From assembly GCF_010501095.1 (NCBI RefSeq), contig NZ_QVMP01000004.1, positions 92,256 through 156,255 on the forward strand: a stretch of 64,000 nucleotides of DNA, written 5' to 3'. The first letter of the stretch is position 1. Every line of letters starts with the position of its first letter. Under the pieces are notes generated by a model. It searched no databases, had not been told where the DNA came from, and worked only from the letters and a program-made list of their open reading frames with translations. Source of the DNA: Dysgonomonas sp. 520. Its GTDB lineage: Bacteria; Bacteroidota; Bacteroidia; Bacteroidales; Dysgonomonadaceae. Position numbers and translations under genes: made by a program. Of this stretch, positions 27,856 through 37,968 are shown in pieces.

Positions 27856-28902
27856 ATGAATTATAAGTATTTATTAGCGGCTATTCTAATCAGCTTGGTT
27901 TCTGTTCTTTCTTGTTCCGACTCGGACAAGGAAGAAGAAGTAGTGGCAAAAATCACATTAAACAAAACAGAAACAACAATAGAAATAGGTGGTACCGAAA
28001 CTTTGGTAGCAACTCTTTCTACATCAACCACCGAACCCGTTGTATGGACGTCGAGCGACGAATATGTAGCAACCGTATTCCATGGAATTGTAACAGCCAT
28101 CACCAGCGGTGAGGTAACCATCACAGCAACAGTTGGGTCTATAAGTGCGTCGTGTGTAGTGACTGTTCCACAAAAGGAATATAAATTGGTTTGGTCTGAT
28201 GATTTTGACGGGACAGCACTGAATACTGAAAAATGGAGATATGAAACTGGTGGAAACGGATGGGGAAACCAGGAATTACAATACTATACAGATCGTACAG
28301 ATAATGTGCGGTTGGAAGATGGTTATTTGATCATCGAAGCTAAAAAGGAAAATCAAGGTAACAATAAATATACATCAGGGCGAATAATAACCAAAGGCAA
28401 GGCTCAGTTTACGTACGGAAAAATGGAAGCGCGTATATCCTTACCAAGTGGAAACGGCACATGGCCGGCGTTCTGGATGCTGGGAACAAGGGGCGGCTGG
28501 CCCGGATGTGGCGAGATAGACATCATGGAACATGTGGGTAAAGAGCCAACCATGATATCGCACGCATTGCATACAGCCAACAGAAATGGTATGAACGGAA
28601 AAAACTGGAACTCCAAGGATTATTTTCAAGGAGTGGAAGGCTCTTTTCATACTTATGGAGTAGAATGGATAGAAAAAGAAGACAGGGGATTTGATTGCAT
28701 TAAGTTTTTTGTAGACGGAGTGGAAACCGCAACATGCTTTCAGGGCATTGACAACAGAGCCGACTGGCCGTTCAACAATGAATTTTTCCTAATTCTTAAT
28801 GTAGCCATCGGAGGATCTTGGGGTGGCACTGTTGATGACAGCATATTCGACAAACCTGTTCAGATGAAAGTGGATTGGGTAAAAGTCTATCAATTGCAAT
28901 AG
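27856..28902 (+). CDS. GH16 laminarinase-type endo-beta-1,3(4)-glucanase lipoprotein with BIG2 domain
   Basis: This 348-residue protein has lipobox Cys20 (SVLSC) and an N-terminal BIG2 domain (~30-104) similar to that of the preceding SGBP. The GH16 catalytic domain starts at YKLVWSDDFDG, with WPAFWMLG and the active-site motif GEIDIMEHVG (Glu220 nucleophile, Asp222, Glu225 acid/base). Such enzymes cut internal beta-1,3 or mixed-linkage glucan at the cell surface and feed the SusCD pair. The shared BIG2 domain suggests that it arose by domain sharing with its neighbour. Confidence 0.95.
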   Translation: MNYKYLLAAILISLVSVLSCSDSDKEEEVVAKITLNKTETTIEIGGTETLVATLSTSTTEPVVWTSSDEYVATVFHGIVTAITSGEVTITATVGSISASCVVTVPQKEYKLVWSDDFDGTALNTEKWRYETGGNGWGNQELQYYTDRTDNVRLEDGYLIIEAKKENQGNNKYTSGRIITKGKAQFTYGKMEARISLPSGNGTWPAFWMLGTRGGWPGCGEIDIMEHVGKEPTMISHALHTANRNGMNGKNWNSKDYFQGVEGSFHTYGVEWIEKEDRGFDCIKFFVDGVETATCFQGIDNRADWPFNNEFFLILNVAIGGSWGGTVDDSIFDKPVQMKVDWVKVYQLQ

Positions 28903-28946
28903 GAATTATATTTCAGGTATACTCTTAAAAATAGAAGAAAAAGAAT

Positions 28947-30251
28947 ATGAAAATGATGAAGAAATTTATATTGATACTCGCTGCAATAGCATTAGGGTTT
29001 AGCTGCAGCGATGACGATAAAGATAACGATAATGGTTCGGGTGTCGGCAAAGACCCTGTGACGCAAGGAAAAAGCCAGAAAAGAGGAGTGTCTTTCAATT
29101 TTCAGGTGCTTGAAGACATAACGCTACTTGCTCCCGCCATTTCATGGTCTTACAATTGGGGACCGGATCAATCTGCAAGTTATTCGGAGCCTTTCAAAAA
29201 CAATAATATAGATTATTTCCCTATGGCATGGAACGGCGGCTATAGTCCGAGCAGAATCAGGGCTTATAAGGCAGCGCATCCTGAGTGTAAGTATATTTTA
29301 GCATTTAATGAGCCTAATCTTACAGACCAAGCCAACATGACCCCGCAGAAAGCAGCTGAATATTGGCCGGCTTTCAGGGCATTGGCCACAGAGTTGGGAA
29401 TGAAAATCATCTCTCCGGCAATGAACTACGGAACATTGGCAGGCTACAGTGACCCGATTAAATGGTTGGATGAGTTTTTCACACTGGTTCCTCTAAGTGA
29501 TATAGATGGTATCTCCATTCACTGTTATATGACAAATCCCAGTGCCACGAAGTCATACATAGAACGGTTCAAAAAATATGGCAAACCTATTTGGATGACA
29601 GAGTTTTGCGCATGGGAAGGAGCCACTGTTAGTCCTGACGGTCAAATGAAATATATGTGCGACATTATCAATTATATGGAGTGTGATCCTGATATTGAAC
29701 GCTATGCCTGGTTTATTCCGAGGTTGGCAAAAGGAGAGAAGAAACCGTATATGGAATTGCTGGAAAGAAGTCTGCCTTCCCGGTTGACTGCAATAGGAGA
29801 GGTATTTGTAAATATGTCTACGCTCGACAAGAATACATATTATGTAGAAGGGCAAACAATTGAGGCGGAGCACTACAATTCGATCAGCATATCGGAAAGC
29901 GTTGGCTCTAATGGCTGGGTGTCAGGTCCTTCTATGCGTCTAACCACCGACGGGTCGGGAGGAACCCTTGAGTTGTGCAATTTCTACACAAACCAATGGG
30001 TAGAATATCAGGTAGAAGTGTCAAAGAAAAAACAATATAAAGTTGATATACGCTATGCAACTTTCACCGATTCGGAGTTTGAAGTCGAGGTAGACGGCAA
30101 AAGCGCAGGTACGATCTCATTGCCAAGCACAGGTGAAGATTATATCTGGAAAACAGAAACATCTGATTTGCAATTGGGTAAAGGCAAACATAAAATACGC
30201 CTCAAATTGGCAAAGGGTATAGTTCATATGAATTGGCTGAAAATCTACTAA
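28947..30251 (+). CDS. GH128-like endo-beta-1,3-glucanase with C-terminal CBM6/35-like domain
   Basis: This 434-residue lipoprotein has Cys20 (LGFSC) and an acidic tail behind it. Residues ~47-295 match the Glyco_hydro_cc/GH128 TIM barrel: AISWSYNWG, YILAFNEPNL (Glu122 as acid/base) and KPIWMTEFCAWEG (Glu219 as nucleophile). Residues ~305-434 begin with EGQTIEAEHYN and end with VHMNWLKIY, a pattern typical of CBM6/CBM35 beta-sandwich modules. GH128 enzymes hydrolyse beta-1,3-glucan, so it supports the laminarin-type assignment of the PUL. It sits 44 bp after one GH16 and 50 bp before the other. Confidence 0.9.
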   Translation: MKMMKKFILILAAIALGFSCSDDDKDNDNGSGVGKDPVTQGKSQKRGVSFNFQVLEDITLLAPAISWSYNWGPDQSASYSEPFKNNNIDYFPMAWNGGYSPSRIRAYKAAHPECKYILAFNEPNLTDQANMTPQKAAEYWPAFRALATELGMKIISPAMNYGTLAGYSDPIKWLDEFFTLVPLSDIDGISIHCYMTNPSATKSYIERFKKYGKPIWMTEFCAWEGATVSPDGQMKYMCDIINYMECDPDIERYAWFIPRLAKGEKKPYMELLERSLPSRLTAIGEVFVNMSTLDKNTYYVEGQTIEAEHYNSISISESVGSNGWVSGPSMRLTTDGSGGTLELCNFYTNQWVEYQVEVSKKKQYKVDIRYATFTDSEFEVEVDGKSAGTISLPSTGEDYIWKTETSDLQLGKGKHKIRLKLAKGIVHMNWLKIY

Positions 30252-30301
30252 AAAACTAATTAACTAACGAAAAGCAGTTGAAGAACGAATAATTATATAA
30301 A

Positions 30302-31273
30302 ATGAGAATCTCTAAATGTTTGTTGTTTATCATAATTTGTTTTCCATTACTTTGTTTGGGATGCATAGGCGGTGGAGATGCCATTGCAGCCGAATCGGCC
30401 GAAAACACGAAGGAAGTTGGTTCGGGAGAAATTGACGGTTATAAACTTGTGTGGCAAGACCTGTTCAATGGCGACAAATTGAGTCCTGATAATTGGTATA
30501 TTGAAGTAAATGGCCAAGGTGGAGGCAATGCGGAATTGCAGTTTTACAAAGCCGAAAATGTGTCGATAGATATTGAACCCAATACAGGAAAGAGATGCCT
30601 TGTGTTGACGGCAAAAAAAGAAAACTATCTGGACAAAACCGCCACATCAGGACGTGTCAACTCAATTGACCGAAAGACATTCAAATATGGAAAGATTGAA
30701 GCCAGCATAAAGGTTCCGAAAACAGGGGATGGACTATGGCCTGCATTCTGGATGATGGGCGCAGATTATCCGTCTGTGGGGTGGCCCAAATGTGGCGAAG
30801 TGGATATATTGGAGATAGGCAGCGACGAAGGCATTCGTAAAATGGTGCAAGACTATTTTATAAACGGTGCATGCCATTGGGGGCAAAGCTGGAACGGAGG
30901 TGCTTACCCAAACTATTTCAAAGGATTTGAAAATTCTTATGTGTTGCATGACGATTTTCATCTGTATACCCTGACTTGGGATAGGGATAGTATCAGAATG
31001 TATTTGGATAAGGACAAATATCCTGATGCGAAGCCATATTTCGAAATGGGAATAAATAGTTTCGATACGGAATCATCTCCCGGACATTACTTCAACAAAG
31101 ATTTCTTCATCCTGTTCAACCTGGCGGTAGGAGGCAATTATACTCAAATATGGGATATAAACAAAGTAACCGCACTGAACGAAGAAAATGGATACGAAGC
31201 AAAGATGTATGTCGATTATGTTAGAGTATATCAGAAAGAAGAATTTGAAGATAATTTATTGACAAATAAATAG
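30302..31273 (+). CDS. GH16 laminarinase-type beta-glucanase lipoprotein
   Basis: This 323-residue lipoprotein has Cys21 (LCLGC) followed by IGGGD. The GH16 domain begins at YKLVWQDLFNGDKL and has the motif GEVDILEIGS (Glu166, Asp168, Glu171). Compared with the GH16 at 27856 it lacks the BIG2 domain and carries longer loops (e.g. KMVQDYFINGACHWGQ), so it may prefer a different chain length or branched glucan. It is the last gene before a strong terminator. Confidence 0.94.
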   Translation: MRISKCLLFIIICFPLLCLGCIGGGDAIAAESAENTKEVGSGEIDGYKLVWQDLFNGDKLSPDNWYIEVNGQGGGNAELQFYKAENVSIDIEPNTGKRCLVLTAKKENYLDKTATSGRVNSIDRKTFKYGKIEASIKVPKTGDGLWPAFWMMGADYPSVGWPKCGEVDILEIGSDEGIRKMVQDYFINGACHWGQSWNGGAYPNYFKGFENSYVLHDDFHLYTLTWDRDSIRMYLDKDKYPDAKPYFEMGINSFDTESSPGHYFNKDFFILFNLAVGGNYTQIWDINKVTALNEENGYEAKMYVDYVRVYQKEEFEDNLLTNK

Positions 31274-31296
31274 AGTTGTGAGTATTGATTGATGTG

Positions 31297-31334
31297 TCCC
31301 TGTTTCTCGTGATGAGAGGCAGGGATATTTTTTT
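31297..31334 (+). terminator. rho-independent terminator of the beta-glucan operon
   Basis: The stem TCCCTG-TT-TCTC / GAGA-GG-CAGGGA with loop GTGAT is followed after TA by seven T residues. It begins 24 bp after the GH16 stop codon. Confidence 0.85.
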
Positions 31335-31382
31335 ACTTAACAATGGTAAAGCGCATAATATAATTATTTTGCAAAGTTGTTG

Positions 31383-31390
31383 TATCTTTG
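31383..31390 (+). promoter_or_regulatory. -7 box TATCTTTG upstream of the DUF6056 pair
   Basis: TATCTTTG matches TAnnTTTG and is followed by C, as in strong Bacteroidetes promoters. No good -33 element at ~20 bp is visible. It places transcription start near 31397, downstream of the terminator. This argues against the upstream ATG codons of the following reading frame. Confidence 0.45.
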
Positions 31391-31419
31391 CAAATTACAA
31401 ACCGGAATGTATAGATAAA

Positions 31420-32838
31420 TTGTCGTTCAAAATAATAAAACATATAAACTCATCAACCGGCAGAAAAGTGATTTTGTTTGCAGTCACTTTGCTTGCTTTT
31501 GCCATGATTTATTCTTTAAATGTACTGTATCCCATCTATTTGGATGATTGGGATTATAGCTACATTTATTGGCAGTCGGAACTTGTCGGAGGCTTTTTTG
31601 ATGCGGTTTATTCCCAAACAATCCATTATGTGAAATGGGGAGGCAGAACAGTTGTTCATGTTATCTTGCAAACATTGTTGTCGTGGGGGCCATTCTGGAG
31701 CGATTTGCTGAACAGCATAATGTTTGTTTTATTCACCGCCGTGGTTTATTCTATTGCCAATATAGGACGAAAGGTTCGCCCGTCTCTTTATTTTATGATC
31801 ATTATGCTCACATGGTTTTTTCAGGCAGATGTGGGCGAAACGCTTATCTGGCTGACCGGAAGTGTGAATTATATGTGGGGAACTACAATCATACTTGTCT
31901 TTGTTTATTTCTACTATAAATATTTTCGTGAACGGTCGGGAAGGACAAAGATTGACTCGAAGGGAAGAATAATACTGTTTTTCTTTTTCGGAGTTATAGC
32001 CGGATGGACGAATGAGAATATGGTGGTGGCTATGCTATGTATGATTGCCGTATTCTTATTTCTTGTTTGGAGGAAAGAGAAATCTGTTGAGAAATGGGCA
32101 ATAAGCGGATTTTCAGGAGCATGTATAGGTGCTGCTTTAATGGTGTTGGCTCCGGGAAACTATGTGAGATACAACATGGAACTGAAGGAGCAAGGACTAA
32201 CCAAAGCCGAATTGGGCATTGATTATTATTGGGGACGATTGCAGGCTCTGATTGACGGATATATGGAGTATCTGCTACTTTTGGTCTTTGTCTATTTCTT
32301 ATTGGTACTTGTATTCTGGTACAACACCGAAAAAGAAGGCAGGAAAGAAGTGCTATTGTCTTCTTTCATTTTCTTCGGAGGTTCTCTAATAGCAAGTGCA
32401 GCCATGGTGGCGTCGCCTACATTTGAGCCAAGGGCATGGTTTGGAATTATTACGTTGATGATAGTTGCCGTATCAATAATCTATGCGAACCTGAATTTTT
32501 CAAAAATCTATATCCGGATTGGGAAATGGTGTTGCATAACGCTCCTGTTCGGTATGTTTGTTTATACTTATGTCGAAGGTCGGGAAGAGTTGGTACATTT
32601 AAGGCAGATAATAGATAATCGTGAAGCCGAATTGAAGAAACAAAAATCGGAAGGGAAAAGCAGGATAATATTTTCGGGCGAACGCTTCGAAGACAGAGCA
32701 CATCGGCGATTAGACTTGATATTTCCCAAGATGTACGATTTTCCTCAAGATACCAGCCATTGGATGTATAAAGCATACGAACGGTATCATGGGGTGGATG
32801 CGGTAAGATTTGAAAATGAACGGTCAATAAAAAGATAG
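31420..32838 (+). CDS. DUF6056-family polytopic membrane protein (first of two)
   Basis: The open frame extends up to 31285, but its first codons lie in the terminator of the previous operon. The paralogue downstream aligns only from the IDKLSF region, so I place the start at the TTG at 31420 (start uncertain). The protein has about 10-12 membrane helices. After the first helix comes YPIYLDDWDYSYIYW, and later WGGRTVVH, WLTGSVNYMW, AGWTNENM and LAPGNYVRY. An acidic DDW motif in the first loop is reminiscent of GT-C-type glycosyltransferases. Function is unknown. A role in cell-surface glycan assembly is only a guess. Confidence 0.8.
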   Translation: MSFKIIKHINSSTGRKVILFAVTLLAFAMIYSLNVLYPIYLDDWDYSYIYWQSELVGGFFDAVYSQTIHYVKWGGRTVVHVILQTLLSWGPFWSDLLNSIMFVLFTAVVYSIANIGRKVRPSLYFMIIMLTWFFQADVGETLIWLTGSVNYMWGTTIILVFVYFYYKYFRERSGRTKIDSKGRIILFFFFGVIAGWTNENMVVAMLCMIAVFLFLVWRKEKSVEKWAISGFSGACIGAALMVLAPGNYVRYNMELKEQGLTKAELGIDYYWGRLQALIDGYMEYLLLLVFVYFLLVLVFWYNTEKEGRKEVLLSSFIFFGGSLIASAAMVASPTFEPRAWFGIITLMIVAVSIIYANLNFSKIYIRIGKWCCITLLFGMFVYTYVEGREELVHLRQIIDNREAELKKQKSEGKSRIIFSGERFEDRAHRRLDLIFPKMYDFPQDTSHWMYKAYERYHGVDAVRFENERSIKR

Positions 32839-32848
32839 TATAACACAA

Positions 32849-34261
32849 GTGAAGCAAGCTATAGATAAGTATAATAGTATATTCAGATTTTTATCAAATT
32901 CCGGAACAAGAAAGGTTATATTCTTTTTTCTTGTAGGAATGGTCTTTTCTTTGATCCTTTTTCTCAATTTGATTTATCCTGTATGGGCTGACGATTGGAC
33001 TTATATTTTTCATATCGAAACGCATGAAAGGCTGAAAGGAGTAAGTGATTTGTTCCAATCGCAATATTTTCATTATATGACATGGGGGGGGCGCACGGTA
33101 GCTCATACCATAGACCAAATATTGCTGAATTTGAATTACCCGTGGTGCGATATATTCAATAGTCTGATATTCACTGTGTTTATATATCAGATATATAGAA
33201 TATGTAATTATAGAAAGGTTGAGTATAACCTCTCGTTATTCTTTTTCGTCAGTATAATGATATGGTTTTTTCAGAGTTCTTTCGGAGCCTGCATTTTATG
33301 GATCACAGGGAGTGCTAATTATCTATGGAGTACATTGATAATCCTATTTTTTATATATCCTTATTGCCGTTTCTATCTGGAAGATAAAAAGCATAATTCG
33401 TATTGGAAATGTACTTATATGTTTTTGGGAGGAATATTGGCCGGATGGACCAACGAGAACACGGCTTTTGGAATGCTCTGCCTGATTGTTGCAATCCTAA
33501 TACTTAAGAAGAAAGAAAACAAGGAAAAGATACCCTATTGGTGTGTGTGGGGGTTGGCGGGAGCCGTTGTCGGATATATTTTGATGATTAAAGCTCCGGG
33601 AAATTATGTCAGGTATGAAAATACGACGGGCAGTTCCGGTATTATGGCAAATTTAGATTTTGGTATTTTATTCGATAGGTTCAAGTTCATTTTAGGGGGC
33701 ATATATCGCCAGCTGTTCAACTTGTTTTTTATTTGTGCAATATTGATACTTATACATCTCTATTTTTCGAAACATGCGAATAAGAAAGTTCTACATTTGT
33801 CTTTCCTATTCATCATTTCGGCTTTCATTTCGGCTTTCGTTATGTTGGCTTCACCCGAGTTTCCCGACCGGGCATGGTTCGGGTCTATAACTTTTTTCAT
33901 TGTAGCGGTATTGTTGCTATATTCTTCTCTGAATTTAGATAATGGATTTGTAAGAGCAATTAAAAATACTGTTGTCATTTTCAGTTTGGCTTGGTTTGGT
34001 TCTACGTACATAAGTTCGGCCAAAGAACTTTATTATGGGGTTTATAAAGTTTACGAGAGAAGAGATGCCCTGATAGAAGCGGAAAAAGCGAGCGGAAACC
34101 GTGATATTGTTGTCGACGAAACTATAATGCTGAAAACTAATTTCTCGGATTTTATGGAAATTCCATCTGATTCTACTTCAAAATATTTTTATCTAAATAA
34201 AAATTATTCAAAATATAAAGATATCGAATCCTTTAAGATTATAAATTCACATGCGAAATAA
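32849..34261 (+). CDS. DUF6056-family polytopic membrane protein (second of two)
   Basis: The frame starts with GTG at 32849 and encodes 470 residues with about 10-12 membrane helices. It is a clear paralogue of the preceding gene, sharing [38 protein letters not shown] and [10 protein letters not shown] in the same order, so the pair arose by tandem duplication. The acidic DDW in the first extracytoplasmic loop and the conserved WTNEN motif are the best functional clues. Enzyme activity is not established. Its 3' end overlaps the metH start by 11 bp. Confidence 0.85.
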   Translation: MKQAIDKYNSIFRFLSNSGTRKVIFFFLVGMVFSLILFLNLIYPVWADDWTYIFHIETHERLKGVSDLFQSQYFHYMTWGGRTVAHTIDQILLNLNYPWCDIFNSLIFTVFIYQIYRICNYRKVEYNLSLFFFVSIMIWFFQSSFGACILWITGSANYLWSTLIILFFIYPYCRFYLEDKKHNSYWKCTYMFLGGILAGWTNENTAFGMLCLIVAILILKKKENKEKIPYWCVWGLAGAVVGYILMIKAPGNYVRYENTTGSSGIMANLDFGILFDRFKFILGGIYRQLFNLFFICAILILIHLYFSKHANKKVLHLSFLFIISAFISAFVMLASPEFPDRAWFGSITFFIVAVLLLYSSLNLDNGFVRAIKNTVVIFSLAWFGSTYISSAKELYYGVYKVYERRDALIEAEKASGNRDIVVDETIMLKTNFSDFMEIPSDSTSKYFYLNKNYSKYKDIESFKIINSHAK

Positions 34262-37200
34262 CATAAAAGAAGTATTAAAAAATAGAATACTGATTCTGGA
34301 TGGTGCTATGGGCACGATGATTCAACGGTATAAACTCACCGAAGATGATTTTAGAGGCAACAGGTTCAAGGATTCCACAATATTGCTGAAAGGGAATAAC
34401 GACCTGCTGTCTATCACTCGCCCCGATGTGATTGAAGCTATCCACCGCAAATATCTTGACGCAGGGGCAGATATTATAGAAACAAACACTTTCAACGCCA
34501 ATGCCATTTCGATGGATGACTATAACATGTCGGGGTTGGTGAAGGAAATAAATGTAGAATCGGCACGATTGGCGAGAAAGGTTGCGGACGAATATACAAA
34601 GCAAAATCCTGATAAGCCTCGTTTTGTGGCAGGTTCGATAGGCCCGACAAATAAAACAGCCTCTATGAGTCCGAAAGTAGAAAACCCAATCTATCGGGCA
34701 GTGACTTTCGACGATTTGCATCAGGTGTATAAAGAGCAGATCGAGAGTTTGTTGGATGGTGGTGTAGACTTGCTGTTGATAGAAACAATATTTGACACAT
34801 TGAATGCCAAGGCGGCACTCTTTGCTGCCGAAGAAGTGAAGAAGGAAAGAAACGCAGATGTACCTGTCATGATTTCCGTTACCCTTTCCGACAAAGGAGG
34901 GCGTACACTGTCGGGGCAAACAATCGGAGCGTTTCTGGCATCGGTGAATCATATAGACTACCTTTCCGTAGGATTAAACTGTTCGTTCGGAGCATCGGAT
35001 ATGAAACCATTTCTGAAAGAAATAGGACGTCTTGCACCGTCGTTTATTTCTGCTTATCCCAATGCCGGCTTACCCAATCAATTTGGAGAATACGACGAAA
35101 CACCCCAAATAATGGCAAGCCAGATAAAAGAATATATTGATGAAGGCTTGGTCAATATTCTCGGTGGATGTTGCGGAACTACTCCCGATCATATAGCACA
35201 ATATGTTAGCCTGGTAGAAGGAGCTGTTCCTCACAAGCCTTCCGAAAAAGCAAAATATATGTGGCTTTCGGGTTTGGAATTGTTGGAAGCAAAACCCGAA
35301 ATAAACTTTATCAATATAGGTGAACGTTGCAACGTTGCCGGCTCACGAAAGTTTTTGCGACTGATAAAAGAGCAAAATTACGAAGAAGCTCTTACCATTG
35401 CCCGTAAACAGGTTGAAGACGGAGCTCAGGTTATCGACATCAATATGGATGAAGGTTTGCTGGATGGAGTGAAGGAAATGACAACTTTCCTCAATCTGAT
35501 GGCGTCCGATCCCGATGTGTCGAGAGTGCCCGTAATGATAGACTCTTCTAAGTGGGAAGTACTTGAGGCAGGATTGAAATGCGTACAAGGAAAAGCCATC
35601 GTAAATTCCATCTCATTAAAAGGAGGGGAAGAAGAGTTTCTCCGCCAAGCCCGTTTGATCCGTCAATATGGGGCGGCTGTGATTGTGATGGCTTTCGACG
35701 AGACTGGTCAGGCTGATACTTATGCCCGCAGAATCGAGATCTGCGAACGTGCATACAAGCTGCTCGTGAACGACGGCTTCAATCCTCTGGATATAATCTT
35801 CGACCCCAATATATTGGCAATAGCCACAGGGATTGAAGAACACCGCAACTATGCAGTAGACTTCATTGATACGATTGTTTGGATAAAGAAAAACCTGCCA
35901 CATGCAAAAATAAGTGGAGGTGTTAGTAATCTGTCATTTTCTTTCAGAGGGAATGATTATGTTCGTGAAGCTATGCACTCAGTATTCCTTTACTATGCTA
36001 TTCAGAAAGGCATGGATATGGGAATTGTGAATCCGGGACAATCGGTTACTTACGAAGATATTCCTTCCGAATTGAGAAATCTGGTGGAAGATGTTATTTT
36101 CAACAGGCGAGAAGAAGCAACCGACCAACTGATAGAATATGCCGAACGCATTAAGGACGAAAAATCGAACCAACAAGGAGAAACCAAAGTGGAAGAATGG
36201 CGTACATATCCACTCGAAAAACGGATAGAGTATGCTTTGGTGAAAGGTATTGCCGATTATCTGGAGGAAGATTTGGCGGAGGCTCTGACTGTTTATCCGA
36301 AAGCAGTGGATATCATCGACAAGCCGCTCATGGCAGGAATGAATAAGGTGGGCGATTTGTTTGGTTCGGGGAAGATGTTTTTGCCCCAAGTGGTAAAAAC
36401 CGCCCGCACGATGAAACGGGCAGTTGCAATCTTACAGCCGACTTTAGAAGCGCAAAAAGATTCTTCGAAAGGATCGAATAGTGCCGGAAAATTGGTTATC
36501 GCCACCGTGAAAGGCGATGTGCATGATATTGGTAAAAATATTGTGTCCATCATTCTGGCATGTAACAATTATGAAGTGATCGACTTGGGCGTGATGGTTC
36601 CGCCTGAAGTTATCATACAAAAAGTGAAGGAAGAAAAACCTGATATATTGTGCCTGAGCGGACTGATTACACCATCGTTGGAAGAGATGAGTATCGTGGC
36701 TCACGAAATGGAAAAAGCAGGATTTACAATTCCCCTGATGATTGGCGGTGCAACAACTTCTAAATTGCATACTGCCATCAAGATCGATGCAAAATATAAC
36801 AGCGGTTCGGTGGTTTACGTGAAAGATGCTTCGCAGGCTCCGGCGGCTGTTGCAAAGCTAATCAGCCCATCGTCTAAGGAAGAATATATAAAAGAAATAA
36901 AAGATGAATATCAGGGGCTTCGCAATTCGATGGAAGATCGGAAAGTTGAGCTTGTTCCCCTGAAAGAGGCTATTGACAATTCTCTGAAAATAGATTGGAC
37001 GAACTATGTCGCACCAAAGCCAAACAAGCAAGGCAGACAGGTGATTCCACACATCCCGATTGAAGAGATTGTTCCATACATCGACTGGAAATTCTTCTTC
37101 CATTCGTGGAATTTATCGGCTCGTTATCATACCATTCAGCATGTAGATGACTGTGCCGCTTGCCGTACTACATGGCTGAGTTCTTTTGCCGAAGAAGAGC

Positions 37201-37952
37201 GGGAGAAAGCAGCCGAAGCTATGCAGTTGTATAAAGATGCGAGGCTATTACTCGACAAGCTGGTGCACGAAAAAGCAGAATACATCAGGGCTGTGTATGG
37301 GATATACGAAGCATATTCGGAAAACGAATGTATATACATCAACGACCTTTGTTTCCCGATGTTGCGTCAGCAAAAGAAGAATGATAAAGGAGAATATCTT
37401 TCGCTTTGTGATTTTGTTTTGCCAAGAAGTAGCGGAAAAACCGATTTCGTTGGAGGATTTACTGTTACGGCCGGAGTTGGAGCAAATGAATTGCTGAGCC
37501 AATATGAACAACAAGGAGACGAGTATAATGTGTTGTTGCTTAAGTCGGTGCTCGATCGGTTGGCGGAAGCGGCAACGGAGTATCTCCACGCAAAAATAAG
37601 AAAAGAATATTGGGGTTTTGCTGCCAATGAAGATATAACAATTGCAGAAATGTTTGCCTTGAAATATCAGGGTATACGTCCTGCAGTCGGTTATCCGTCC
37701 ATCCCCGATCAGTCTATCAACTTCCTGCTGAATGACGACCTCTTGCAATCGAAGGAGATTGGTGTGGAACTGACCGAAAACGGGGTGATGTATCCTAATG
37801 CTTCGGTGAGCGGATTAATTTTTGCGCATCCTCAATCGAAATATTTTTCTATTGGTCAGATTTCGGACGAACAGGCAGAATTTTATATTAAGAACAGAGG
37901 TGAAACACCCGACAAAACACGGAAATTTCTTGCGGCAAATATGATGAATTGA
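34251..37952 (+). CDS. metH: cobalamin-dependent methionine synthase
   Basis: The 1233-residue protein has the complete MetH domain order. The homocysteine-binding barrel (~1-325) has zinc-ligand regions VGLNCSFG and [10 protein letters not shown]. The pterin-binding barrel (~350-600) has [14 protein letters not shown] and [11 protein letters not shown]. The cobalamin cap (~640-740) is followed by the B12-binding domain with DVHDIGKN (~755-762) and by the C-terminal AdoMet activation domain. It transfers the methyl group of 5-methyltetrahydrofolate to homocysteine via B12 in the cytoplasm. No cobalamin riboswitch is seen upstream, since the start lies inside the preceding gene. Nothing suggests a link to the PULs. 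Confidence 0.98.
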   Translation: MRNNIKEVLKNRILILDGAMGTMIQRYKLTEDDFRGNRFKDSTILLKGNNDLLSITRPDVIEAIHRKYLDAGADIIETNTFNANAISMDDYNMSGLVKEINVESARLARKVADEYTKQNPDKPRFVAGSIGPTNKTASMSPKVENPIYRAVTFDDLHQVYKEQIESLLDGGVDLLLIETIFDTLNAKAALFAAEEVKKERNADVPVMISVTLSDKGGRTLSGQTIGAFLASVNHIDYLSVGLNCSFGASDMKPFLKEIGRLAPSFISAYPNAGLPNQFGEYDETPQIMASQIKEYIDEGLVNILGGCCGTTPDHIAQYVSLVEGAVPHKPSEKAKYMWLSGLELLEAKPEINFINIGERCNVAGSRKFLRLIKEQNYEEALTIARKQVEDGAQVIDINMDEGLLDGVKEMTTFLNLMASDPDVSRVPVMIDSSKWEVLEAGLKCVQGKAIVNSISLKGGEEEFLRQARLIRQYGAAVIVMAFDETGQADTYARRIEICERAYKLLVNDGFNPLDIIFDPNILAIATGIEEHRNYAVDFIDTIVWIKKNLPHAKISGGVSNLSFSFRGNDYVREAMHSVFLYYAIQKGMDMGIVNPGQSVTYEDIPSELRNLVEDVIFNRREEATDQLIEYAERIKDEKSNQQGETKVEEWRTYPLEKRIEYALVKGIADYLEEDLAEALTVYPKAVDIIDKPLMAGMNKVGDLFGSGKMFLPQVVKTARTMKRAVAILQPTLEAQKDSSKGSNSAGKLVIATVKGDVHDIGKNIVSIILACNNYEVIDLGVMVPPEVIIQKVKEEKPDILCLSGLITPSLEEMSIVAHEMEKAGFTIPLMIGGATTSKLHTAIKIDAKYNSGSVVYVKDASQAPAAVAKLISPSSKEEYIKEIKDEYQGLRNSMEDRKVELVPLKEAIDNSLKIDWTNYVAPKPNKQGRQVIPHIPIEEIVPYIDWKFFFHSWNLSARYHTIQHVDDCAACRTTWLSSFAEEEREKAAEAMQLYKDARLLLDKLVHEKAEYIRAVYGIYEAYSENECIYINDLCFPMLRQQKKNDKGEYLSLCDFVLPRSSGKTDFVGGFTVTAGVGANELLSQYEQQGDEYNVLLLKSVLDRLAEAATEYLHAKIRKEYWGFAANEDITIAEMFALKYQGIRPAVGYPSIPDQSINFLLNDDLLQSKEIGVELTENGVMYPNASVSGLIFAHPQSKYFSIGQISDEQAEFYIKNRGETPDKTRKFLAANMMN

Positions 37953-37968
37953 TGTATCTTCAATGAAT

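Noticed and set aside
34100..34260. Cobalamin riboswitch before metH
   Set aside because: The sequence is coding (end of the second DUF6056 gene), and no B12-box-like element could be recognised.
34275..34952. 225-residue - strand reading frame near the start of metH
   Set aside because: Opposite the homocysteine-binding domain, which is fully conserved. No domain in this frame.
37248..37748. 166-residue - strand reading frame
   Set aside because: It lies wholly inside metH on the opposite strand and shows no domain. It is a shadow of the metH coding pattern.
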